Positions 1-12,511 of a stretch of 15,004 nucleotides of DNA are shown here, piece after piece. Source of the DNA: Actinomycetes bacterium (lineage in GTDB: Bacteria > Actinomycetota > Actinomycetes > S36-B12); assembly GCA_030425745.1 (NCBI GenBank), contig JAUHZW010000025.1, positions 1-15,004 on the forward strand, written 5' to 3'. A program made the translations under genes and the position numbers. Each line of letters opens with the position of its first letter. Within the stretch, counting starts at the first letter, position 1. A model generated the notes under the pieces. The model worked only from the letters and a program-made list of their open reading frames with translations, was not told the DNA's origin and searched no databases.

Positions 1-135
1 GACGTGGCGGGTGGGGTGGCGGATGAGGATCTGCTGACGGTGGATGACGTGGCGGGTGGGGTGGCGGATGAGGATCTGCTGACGGTGGATGACGTGGCGG
101 GTGGGGTGGCGGATGAGGATCTGCTGACGGTGGAT
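1..135 (+). repeat. Three perfect 45-bp tandem repeats inside the permease gene
   Basis: Bases 1-45, 46-90 and 91-135 are identical. The period is a multiple of three, so the reading frame is kept and each unit encodes DVAGGVADEDLLTVD. The array may continue upstream of the window. The next unit starts GAC and then diverges at 139. The units are rich in G and poor in C on this strand and use codons (GAT, GGT, GGG) that are less common in the rest of the gene. Perfect identity points to recent expansion. Confidence 0.97.
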
Positions 136-708
136 GACGCAGTCGTGCCGGCGCCGGATGACGTCGTCGAGGCGGCTGACGGGCTGATCGACCCGGGCTT
201 CATCCTCGAGCAGTGGCAGGCCACGCTGGCCATCACGCTGGCCTGCATCGCGGGCTTCGTCGCGCTCAACCTCGTGCGCGGTCGCCAGGGCCAGGTGTGG
301 CGTGCCGTGCGCGACGATCCGGTCGCTGCGGCCGTCGTCGGCATCCACCCGGCCCGCGCGAAGGTGTCCGCCTTCGTCCTGAGCAGCCTCTTCGCCGCCC
401 TGTCCGGGGCGGTCTTCGTCCAGATCCTCGCCTATGCGGGCCCCGGCGCGTTCGCCGTCGGTCTCTCCCTCTCGCTGCTCGTCGGCGTGGTTCTCGGGGG
501 GCGCGACTCGCTTCTCGGGGCGGTCCTCGGCGCCGGGCTGCTCGTGGGTCTCCCCGTTCTCGTCGCTCAGGCGGCGGAGGGCCGGGGGTGGCCGGATCAG
601 GTGTCGGCCAACGCGCCGTCCCTGCTCTACGGACTGCTCGTGGTGATCGTCGTGCTCGTGCTGCCCGGTGGGGTCGTGTCACTCGTGCGGAGGCGAGGCT
701 CCCGGTAG
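1..708 (+). CDS. LivM-type branched-chain amino-acid ABC transporter permease, C-terminal part (5' end outside window)
   Basis: Membrane permease of a LIV/HAAT-type ABC importer, expected to form the translocation path in the cytoplasmic membrane with a partner permease and ATPases not seen here. The frame is open at base 1; 235 residues are visible before TAG at 706-708. Numbering from the window edge: residues 1-45 are three identical 15-residue units, 46-72 an acidic linker, then a membrane segment at about 74-92. A cytoplasmic segment (about 93-120) carries RGRQGQVWRAVRDDPVAA and a GI pair, the conserved LivM stretch that resembles the ATPase-contacting EAA loop. At least three further hydrophobic segments follow (about 121-140, 155-190, 207-229), with a basic end RRRGSR. 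The family assignment is secure. The repeats sit where LivM proteins have an extracytoplasmic loop, which is unusual. It is probably co-transcribed with the binding-protein gene 116 bp downstream. The substrate cannot be told from this fragment. Confidence 0.85.
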   Translation, partial: DVAGGVADEDLLTVDDVAGGVADEDLLTVDDVAGGVADEDLLTVDDAVVPAPDDVVEAADGLIDPGFILEQWQATLAITLACIAGFVALNLVRGRQGQVWRAVRDDPVAAAVVGIHPARAKVSAFVLSSLFAALSGAVFVQILAYAGPGAFAVGLSLSLLVGVVLGGRDSLLGAVLGAGLLVGLPVLVAQAAEGRGWPDQVSANAPSLLYGLLVVIVVLVLPGGVVSLVRRRGSR

Positions 709-824
709 CCCCCGGATCCGGATGAAGGCAATCCTGCGATTCGGTGGCGCGGGAGTGTGACGTGGGTTACTTTCTCGGGATCCCGGGGGCAGGCATCCGG
801 CCCTCCCGGCAGGAGGAGGGGCCT

Positions 825-2105
825 ATGTCCACCAAGCATGTTCTTCGAGCAGCCGTCGTCGCTGTGAGCGCGGCGGGAGTGGCGAGCCTGGGGCTCGCCG
901 CCCCGGCGGCTGCTGCCGACCCCGGTGTCACGTCCAAGAAGGTCGTCATCGGCATGACGACCCCTGAGAGCGGTCCCGCATCTGCCGGGTACTCGTTCAT
1001 CCCCAAGGCTGCCGCGGCGTACTTCGCCTACGTGAACAAGAACGGCGGGATCAACGGCCGGCAGATCGACTTCCGGGTCAAGGACGACATGTACAGCCCG
1101 GCCAAGACGCAGCAGGCCACCAACGAGCTCATCCTCGACGACAAGATCTTCGCCATGTTCGGCGCCCTCGGCACGGACACGCACAACACGGTCGTCGACA
1201 CGCTCAACAAGAAGAAGATCCCGGACGTCTTCGTCAACACCGGCGCGTCCCAGTTCGGCAACGTCAAGAAGTACCCGATGACGTTCCCGTACTTCCCGTC
1301 GTACGCGGTCGAGGCCAAGGTGATGGCCAAGTACATCGAGGACACCCCCTCGCTGGCCTCGAAGAAGCGCTGCCTGATGTATCAGGACGGCGATTTCGGC
1401 ACCGACGCGACCAACGGATTCAAGGCCGCCGGCATGGACTTCGCCACCACGACCTCCTACTCCGCGGCGACCGTGACGCAGCCGTTCGCCGCGCAGGTCG
1501 TCAAGATGAAGGCCGCCGGCTGTGAGCTCGTGGTGTTCTTCGGCATCACCCAGGCCACCGCCAACCTGCTCGGCACCTCCGCCAAGGCGGGCTTCCGCCC
1601 GAACTGGATGGTCACGTCCGTCGGCTCGGAGCCGGTCATCATCAAGGGGATCCTCGGCTCAAGCGCCACCGCGCTGATGAACCGGATGTACACGCCGAGT
1701 TTCCTCACCCCGATCACCGATCTGGGCAACCCGTACGTCAAGCAGATGAAGACCCTCGTCGAGGCCTCTGGCCTGCCGTGGAACTTCTACACGTACTACG
1801 GCGTGAACACCGCCTATGTGCTGGCACAGGCGATCAAGGCGGCCGGGTCGAACCTCACCCGGGCCGGGCTGGTCAACGCACTCCAGACCAAGGCATCGAC
1901 CTTCCGGTCGGCGGCGTCCGTTCCGCTCGTCATCACGTCCCGCTCGCACCAGGGCCTCAGCGGCTACTGGATGGGCCAGTACGACTCGGCGGGCACCCTC
2001 GGGCGCTTGACGAAGGGGATCCTGGTCGCCACCAGCTCGCCCAAGGGCGGCGCCAAGGCGGCGACCTACCGACAGCCGGCACCGACGCGCAAGCTCCTGC
2101 CGTAA
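825..2105 (+). CDS. Secreted ABC transporter substrate-binding protein (branched-chain amino-acid type, Peripla_BP_6-like)
   Basis: Extracytoplasmic solute receptor of a LIV/HAAT-type importer, 426 residues. The ATG at 825 is chosen because a near-perfect ribosome site AGGAGGAGGG (811-820) precedes it and because it begins a signal peptide. The frame is open further upstream, to 744, without such support. The signal peptide has basic K4 and R8, a hydrophobic stretch at about 9-25 and an AAPAAAA|DPG-type cleavage region near residue 31. The mature part opens VTSKKVVIGMTTPESGP, the usual first strand and ligand loop of the family, followed by AAAAYFAYVNKNGGINGR and a GTDTHN loop. Only two cysteines are present (C183, C233). 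There is no lipobox cysteine at the end of the signal peptide, unlike most binding proteins of Gram-positive bacteria. The C-terminus is basic (APTRKLLP). It probably works with the permease just upstream; the ligand is not predictable. Confidence 0.9.
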   Translation: MSTKHVLRAAVVAVSAAGVASLGLAAPAAAADPGVTSKKVVIGMTTPESGPASAGYSFIPKAAAAYFAYVNKNGGINGRQIDFRVKDDMYSPAKTQQATNELILDDKIFAMFGALGTDTHNTVVDTLNKKKIPDVFVNTGASQFGNVKKYPMTFPYFPSYAVEAKVMAKYIEDTPSLASKKRCLMYQDGDFGTDATNGFKAAGMDFATTTSYSAATVTQPFAAQVVKMKAAGCELVVFFGITQATANLLGTSAKAGFRPNWMVTSVGSEPVIIKGILGSSATALMNRMYTPSFLTPITDLGNPYVKQMKTLVEASGLPWNFYTYYGVNTAYVLAQAIKAAGSNLTRAGLVNALQTKASTFRSAASVPLVITSRSHQGLSGYWMGQYDSAGTLGRLTKGILVATSSPKGGAKAATYRQPAPTRKLLP

Positions 2106-2110
2106 CGGCG

Positions 2111-2128
2111 GCCTCCTTCGAAGGAGGC
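2111..2128. repeat. 18-bp perfect palindrome after the binding-protein gene
   Basis: GCCTCCTTC followed directly by its exact reverse complement GAAGGAGGC, starting five bases after the TAA stop. As RNA it can form a 7-bp hairpin with a UCGA loop just ahead of the larger terminator at 2141. It could be an accessory 3'-end hairpin or a binding site for a dimeric regulator. The sequence does not decide between these. Confidence 0.6.
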
Positions 2129-2140
2129 GGCACTGTTCGG

Positions 2141-2180
2141 AATCCGGGTCCCGGCCATCGTGGCCGGGACCCGGATTTTG
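2141..2180 (+). terminator. Intrinsic-type terminator between the transporter genes and rplJ
   Basis: A perfect 17-bp inverted repeat, AATCCGGGTCCCGGCCA at 2141-2157 and its complement at 2161-2177, separated by three bases. A short T run (2176-2179) includes the last two stem bases. The stem is long and G+C-rich. It should end transcription from the transporter genes, and its right edge overlaps the rplJ -35 element. Confidence 0.85.
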
Positions 2181-2205
2181 CCGTAGCGGGGGACTGCCGT
2201 ACTCT
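2178..2205 (+). promoter_or_regulatory. Probable promoter of rplJ-rplL
   Basis: TTGCCG at 2178-2183 and TACTCT at 2200-2205 with a 16-bp spacer fit a housekeeping sigma-70-type actinobacterial promoter. A start near 2212 would put the whole L10-type leader on the transcript. The -35 element begins inside the T run of the upstream terminator. Confidence 0.7.
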
Positions 2206-2211
2206 CCTGCC

Positions 2212-2387
2212 TACCGAAGACCGCTGGTCGCCGGTGTCAGGCAACTGCCACCGGTCGAAGGTCCCGCTCAGGCGGGCGGCCCGCGCAGGTGAGACGAGAG
2301 TGACCGGCGGGTGCTGCCCGCCCGACCACGCCCCGTGCGCCTGCGCCGGGGCGTTCTGCATGGGAGGGGCCCTAAGAAAGGAGCCCC
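2212..2387 (+). promoter_or_regulatory. Ribosomal protein L10 leader (autoregulatory mRNA leader)
   Basis: A structured 5' leader directly ahead of rplJ. In many bacteria such a leader is bound by L10 or the L10-L7/L12 complex to repress its own operon. It begins with ACCGAAGACCGCTGGTCG. Pairings visible by eye: CCGGTG 2231-2236 with CACCGG 2249-2254; GCGCAGG 2283-2289 with CCTGCGC 2340-2346, enclosing a purine-rich GGTGAGACGAGAG segment and the hairpin GGCGGG 2306-2311 with CCCGCC 2317-2322. Finally GGGGC 2366-2370 pairs with GCCCC 2383-2387, placing the AAAGGAG ribosome site (2377-2383) in and beside its loop, so that translation could be gated. Position and motifs match the L10 leader family. 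Exact boundaries are estimates. Confidence 0.75.
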
Positions 2388-3041
2388 ATGGCCCGGCCGA
2401 ACAAGGCGAGTGCTGTCGCCGAGCTCGCCGACCACTTCCGCGAGTCCAACGCGGCAGTGCTCACCGAGTACCGGGGTCTGACCGTTGCGCAGCTGAAGAC
2501 GCTGCGCCGCGCTCTCGGATCCACGGTCACCTACGCGGTCGTCAAGAACACCTTGACCAAGATCGCAGCCAAGGACGCCGGCGTCGCCGGTGTCGAAGAC
2601 CTCCTTGCCGGCCCCAGCGCCATCGCCTTCGTCAAGGGCGATGTCGTGGACGCTGCGAAGGCGCTTCGCACCTTCACCAAGGAGAACCCCGCCCTGGTCA
2701 TCAAGGGCGGCTACATGGACGGCAAGCCGCTCTCGGCCGAAGAGGTCCAGAAGCTCGCCGACCTGGAGTCCCGCGAGGTGCTCCTGTCCAAGCTCGCCGG
2801 CGCCATGAAGGCCAAGCAGACGCAGGCAGCCTCGCTGCTCGCTGCTCCGCTGGCCGGCACTGCGCGCGCTCTGGGCGCCCTGCAGCGCAAGCTCGAGGCC
2901 GATCCGTCGGCCGCGGCTGCTGCTGCTCCCGCCGAGGCCGAGGCACCCGCCCCGGCTGAGGAGACCCCCGCCGAGGCACCCGCTGAGGCTCCCGCTGAGG
3001 CTCCGGCCGAGGCAAGCACGGAAGAAACCACCGAGGGCTGA
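2388..3041 (+). CDS. rplJ: Large ribosomal subunit protein L10 (uL10)
   Basis: L10 forms the base of the ribosomal stalk: it binds 23S rRNA near the GTPase centre and carries L7/L12 dimers on its C-terminal helix. The ATG at 2388 follows AAAGGAG. Residues 1-135 are the globular rRNA-binding domain, with the typical KASAVAEL start, LTEYRGLTVAQL near 25-36 and VVKNTLTKIA near 51-60. The helical L7/L12-binding region spans about 136-170. The protein has 217 residues, whereas typical family members have about 165-180. The extra tail from about residue 171 is Ala/Pro/Glu-rich with PAEA repeats and an acidic end (STEETTEG). rplL follows after 44 bp and the L10-type leader lies upstream. The assignment is certain; the function of the tail is unknown. 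Confidence 0.98.
   Translation: MARPNKASAVAELADHFRESNAAVLTEYRGLTVAQLKTLRRALGSTVTYAVVKNTLTKIAAKDAGVAGVEDLLAGPSAIAFVKGDVVDAAKALRTFTKENPALVIKGGYMDGKPLSAEEVQKLADLESREVLLSKLAGAMKAKQTQAASLLAAPLAGTARALGALQRKLEADPSAAAAAAPAEAEAPAPAEETPAEAPAEAPAEAPAEASTEETTEG
2973..3014 (+). repeat. 12-bp imperfect repeats encoding the PAEA tail of L10
   Basis: Three consecutive 12-bp units (GAGGCACCCGCT, GAGGCTCCCGCT, GAGGCTCCGGCC) plus a half unit encode EAPA tetrads from residue 196. Differences at third positions show they are not freshly duplicated copies. Confidence 0.85.
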
Positions 3042-3085
3042 TGCCCACCCGGCCCTCGGCCGGAACGACCCGAAAGGACGCCATC

Positions 3086-3478
3086 ATGGCGAAGCTGAGC
3101 ACTGACGAGCTGCTGGACGCGTTCAAGGAGATGACGCTGCTGGAGCTCTCCGAGTTCGTGAAGATGTTCGAGGAGACCTTCGAGGTCTCTGCTGCTGCCC
3201 CCGTGGCCGTGGCTGCTGCCGCCCCGGCGGCTGGCGGCGGCGACGCCGGCGGCGCTGCGGCCGATCAGGATGAGTTCGACGTCATCCTCGAGGCCGACGG
3301 CGGCAACAAGATCGCCGTCATCAAGGAGGTCCGCGCGCTGACCAGCCTCGGCCTGAAGGAGGCCAAGGACCTCGTCGAGTCGGCTCCCAAGCCGATCCTC
3401 GAGAAGGTCAACAAGGAGACCGCCGACAAGGCCAAGGAGGCCCTCGAGGGCGCCGGCGCGACGGTCACCCTCAAGTAG
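3086..3478 (+). CDS. rplL: Large ribosomal subunit protein L7/L12 (bL12)
   Basis: The stalk protein that recruits and stimulates translational GTPases such as EF-G, EF-Tu and IF2. It is present in several copies per ribosome, bound to L10. 130 residues from the ATG at 3086, which follows GAAAGGAC (3072-3079). The frame is open upstream to 3041, but the extra residues do not resemble the family. Residues 1-33 form the dimerising, L10-binding N-terminal helices (LSTDELLDAFKEMTLLEL). About 35-60 is a flexible Ala/Gly hinge. From 62 comes the C-terminal domain, EFDVILEADGGNKIAVIKEVR then TSLGLKEAKDLVESAPK, the factor-binding surface. It is co-transcribed with rplJ and followed by a strong hairpin. 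Confidence 0.98.
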   Translation: MAKLSTDELLDAFKEMTLLELSEFVKMFEETFEVSAAAPVAVAAAAPAAGGGDAGGAAADQDEFDVILEADGGNKIAVIKEVRALTSLGLKEAKDLVESAPKPILEKVNKETADKAKEALEGAGATVTLK

Positions 3479-3494
3479 CACCCCGCACGTCCCC

Positions 3495-3529
3495 AGAAGG
3501 ACCCGGCCCCGGTGGGGCCGGGTCCTTCT
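3495..3529 (+). terminator. Terminator or attenuator after rplL
   Basis: A perfect 16-bp inverted repeat, AGAAGGACCCGGCCCC at 3495-3510 and its complement at 3514-3529, with a three-base loop 16 bp after the rplL stop. No T run follows, so it may work as a partial terminator letting some transcripts through into rpoB, as in rplJL-rpoBC operons elsewhere. That partial role is inference. Confidence 0.8.
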
Positions 3530-3791
3530 GCGTGTCTGCCCTGTCCGATTCACCCGGTTTTCCGGGCACGTCGGGCCCTCGTCAGGTCACGGCTCGGACA
3601 CAGAGCACGCCAAACAGGCCCGGTGTGCTTGACGTTTCCCCGTCGCCGGTCCACCATTCCCCTGCACGATCCATGTGCGTCGTCTGGGTCTCCGCCCCCT
3701 CGACGAGGATCTCCCGGATCGCCCGGGCCGCAGCTGTCGCGGTCCCCAGGCACCGGAGCAGATCGAGGGCGAGAGGGACAGGTACCCGGAC
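3530..3791. other. rplL-rpoB intergenic stretch without a recognised gene
   Basis: Frames open here on both strands look like no family I know and lack ribosome sites with plausible starts. The only notable content is a weak promoter candidate, TTGACG 3629-3634 and CACCAT 3652-3657 (17-bp spacer), which has a good -35 but a poor -10. If used, it would add a second, longer rpoB leader. Confidence 0.5.
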
Positions 3792-3821
3792 TGGACAGCG
3801 GTGTGCCCGCGTGGGTAGACT
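3792..3821 (+). promoter_or_regulatory. Probable main promoter of rpoB-rpoC
   Basis: TGGACA at 3792-3797 and TAGACT at 3816-3821 with an 18-bp spacer form a strong actinobacterial housekeeping promoter. The start site would be near 3828. It makes rpoBC expression partly independent of rplJL. Confidence 0.78.
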
Positions 3822-3827
3822 GCCGCT

Positions 3828-3953
3828 TTGCGCTGCCCTCTCTCCTTCTGACCCTGGCTCGTCAGCGTCGCGTGTCCCGCGAAGTTGACAGATCAGGGCG
3901 CACAGGCGTGGGCGCAGTGCGTGACGAAGCCGCGCACCGTGGAAGGACTCATC
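3828..3953 (+). promoter_or_regulatory. 5' untranslated leader of rpoB
   Basis: About 126 nt between the predicted start site and the TTG start codon. It opens CTTTGCGCTGCC, a motif I recall from other actinobacterial rpoB leaders but cannot verify here. It contains a small possible hairpin (CTGAC 3848-3852 with GTCAG 3861-3865). The ribosome site GGAAGGA (3941-3947) lies near its end. No strong terminator-like structure is seen. Confidence 0.45.
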
Positions 3954-7418
<3,465 letters not shown>

Positions 7419-7477
7419 CCCCCCGGCCACGGCACCCGAAACCACCTGACGACCGACACGAACGAAGGACACACACA

Positions 7478-11344
<3,867 letters not shown>

Positions 11345-11367
11345 ACCGCACGGCCACCAGGCCGGAT

Positions 11368-11402
11368 GAGGGCCCCGCTTTCCCCAGGGAGGCGGGGCCC
11401 TC
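11368..11402 (+). terminator. Terminator after rpoC
   Basis: GAGGGCCCCGC at 11368-11378 pairs with GCGGGGCCCTC at 11392-11402 around a 13-base loop. The stem can extend by three pairs including a wobble. A short ATGTTT follows. It lies 24 bp after the rpoC stop and should end the rpoBC transcript. Confidence 0.85.
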
Positions 11403-11430
11403 GTCATGTTTGGGGCGCCCTCACTGCGGG

Positions 11431-11436
11431 TACTGT
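11431..11436 (+). promoter_or_regulatory. -10 element placing the transcription start on the ATG (leaderless)
   Basis: TACTGT at 11431-11436 ends six bases before the ATG at 11443, so transcription would start at or next to the A of the start codon. Only a weak -35 (TTTGGG, 11409-11414) is visible, and no ribosome site precedes the ATG. Leaderless mRNAs are common in actinobacteria. Confidence 0.6.
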
Positions 11437-11442
11437 GGGTCC

Positions 11443-11922
11443 ATGAGCGACCAGCAGCCGCAGAATCCTGACGAGAACCAGACCGGCGACGCCGCCGGTG
11501 GCACCCCCGCCGGCGAGGCTTCGGGCCTCCCCGAGCCGGTGACTCCGGCTGAGCCGCCCGCGGTGCCCGAGGCCGCCGCGCCGCCCGCCACATGGCCGGC
11601 TCCCGACGCTGGCCAGCCGCCGGCCCCCGTTCCGCCCCCGCCGGCCCCGGTGGCACCCGCCAGCCCCACGTCGAGCAATGCGATCGTGGCGCTGATCCTC
11701 GCCATCGCCTCGTGGGCGATCTGCCCGATCGTGCCCGCGATCGTGGCGCTCGTCCTCGCCCAGTCCGCCCAGCGGGAGATCGCCGCGGGTCAGGGCCGGG
11801 TCCAGGGCGCCGGGCTGGTGACGGCCGCGAAGATCGTCTCCTGGATCAACATCGGCTTCTGGGCCGCCCTGCTCGTGATCGGCGGGTTCGTCGTCCTGCT
11901 GGCGGCCGTCGCCGGTTCCTGA
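11443..11922 (+). CDS. Small membrane protein with Pro/Ala-rich N-terminus and DUF4190-like domain
   Basis: 159 residues, function unknown. Residues 1-77 are low-complexity, rich in Pro, Ala and acidic residues (PAPVPPPPAPVAPASPTSS), and probably a disordered, cytoplasmic or wall-side tail. Two hydrophobic segments follow, at about 79-106 (NAIVALILAIASWAICPIVPA) and 131-156 (IVSWINIGFWAALLVIGGFVV), joined by a polar loop with QREIAAGQGRVQGAGL. This layout resembles the DUF4190 family of small actinobacterial membrane proteins. The ATG at 11443 is chosen because it starts MSDQQPQ and coincides with the predicted transcription start; the frame is open upstream to 11410. The stop codon lies within the first copy of the 89-bp element. 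It has its own promoter, after the rpoC terminator. The family call is by pattern only. Confidence 0.75.
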   Translation: MSDQQPQNPDENQTGDAAGGTPAGEASGLPEPVTPAEPPAVPEAAAPPATWPAPDAGQPPAPVPPPPAPVAPASPTSSNAIVALILAIASWAICPIVPAIVALVLAQSAQREIAAGQGRVQGAGLVTAAKIVSWINIGFWAALLVIGGFVVLLAAVAGS

Positions 11923-12006
11923 CCCCGCCTATTGCCGATGCCTCGTCGCTCGTGGCGTGAATTCCTGAGGAATTCCGACCACGAGCGACGAGGCATCGGG
12001 CTGTTC
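11918..12006. repeat. 89-bp hairpin element, copy 1
   Basis: Starts at the stop codon of the DUF4190-like gene (CCTGACCCCGCC). A 21-bp perfect stem, arms 11935-11955 and 11979-11999, encloses a 3x3 internal loop and then an inner 7-bp hairpin GAATTCC/GGAATTC with loop TGA (11959-11975). The conserved end is GGGCTGTTC. Copy 2 lies 589 bp downstream in the same orientation and differs at three positions: one flank base, and two that exchange a C-G stem pair for G-C. Likely roles are a terminator without a T run or a REP/MITE-like dispersed element. No target-site duplication is evident. Confidence 0.92.
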
Positions 12007-12023
12007 GGCGGACCGCTGACCGC

Positions 12024-12029
12024 TACGCT
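12024..12029 (+). promoter_or_regulatory. Candidate -10 element for the DUF805 gene
   Basis: TACGCT at 12024-12029 would start transcription near 12036 and leave a ~35-nt leader with the GAGGAGGGA ribosome site. The -35 position (about 12001-12006, CTGTTC) is weak and falls on the conserved right end of hairpin copy 1. Confidence 0.45.
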
Positions 12030-12070
12030 CAGGTCGCCCGCCCACCGTGGTGCGGGCTGAGGAGGGACTC

Positions 12071-12511
12071 ATGGGTTTCGGCGAGGCGATCAAGCACAAC
12101 TTCACGCACTACGCGGACTTCTCCGGTCGCGCCCAGCGCTCGCAGTACTGGTGGTGGGTGCTCTTCGTCGTGATCGTCGGCGTCGTCACCAACATCCTGG
12201 ACTCCCTCCTGGGCCTGCGCCTCGGTGCCTCCACGACGGACGTCATGATCGGTGACCAGGTAGTCCCCCTGGCAGACCAGGGCGTCGGCGTGCTCACCAC
12301 GCTGTTCGCCCTGGCCGTGATCATCCCGGGGATCGCGGTTCAGGTGCGGCGCCTCCACGACACCGGCCGCACCGGCTGGTGGTGGCTCTGGGGCACGCTG
12401 CTGGCCCTCGTGTGCTGCATCGGTGCGATCATCCTCATCGTCTTCTACGTCCAGCGGGGCACCGCCGGCCCGAACCGGTACGGCGCCGATCCTCTGGGGC
12501 AGACCCCCTGA
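12071..12511 (+). CDS. DUF805 family inner-membrane protein
   Basis: 146 residues; DUF805 proteins (YhaH/YhaI type) are small multi-pass membrane proteins of unestablished role. The ATG at 12071 follows GAGGAGGGA (12059-12067); the frame is open to a GTG at 12047, which has no ribosome site. Family marks are FSGRAQRSQYWWW at 17-29, VRRLHDTGRTGWWWLW at 92-107, and GPNRYGADP near the C-terminus. Hydrophobic segments lie at about 28-45, 72-90 and 103-126. It stands between two direct copies of the 89-bp element and takes its stop codon from copy 2. It is probably monocistronic, with no functional link to the surrounding rpoC and rpsL genes evident. Confidence 0.92.
   Translation: MGFGEAIKHNFTHYADFSGRAQRSQYWWWVLFVVIVGVVTNILDSLLGLRLGASTTDVMIGDQVVPLADQGVGVLTTLFALAVIIPGIAVQVRRLHDTGRTGWWWLWGTLLALVCCIGAIILIVFYVQRGTAGPNRYGADPLGQTP

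Noticed and set aside
3041..3085. Longer rplL starting at 3041
   Set aside because: The additional 15 residues do not match L7/L12, and the ATG at 3086 follows a good ribosome site.
3532..3888. Possible small gene in the rplL-rpoB gap (118 codons, + strand)
   Set aside because: Low-complexity Ser/Pro/Arg translation, no good ribosome site, and it overlaps the rpoB promoter.
3885..3890. TTGACA as a second rpoB promoter -35
   Set aside because: No acceptable -10 element lies 15-19 bases downstream.
3885..3953. Upstream TTG start for rpoB at 3885
   Set aside because: The added 23 residues resemble no RpoB, and the TTG at 3954 has a ribosome site and yields the family N-terminus.
11918..12006. 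Classical MITE with target-site duplication
   Set aside because: I could find no short direct repeat flanking either copy; a MITE origin remains possible but unsupported.
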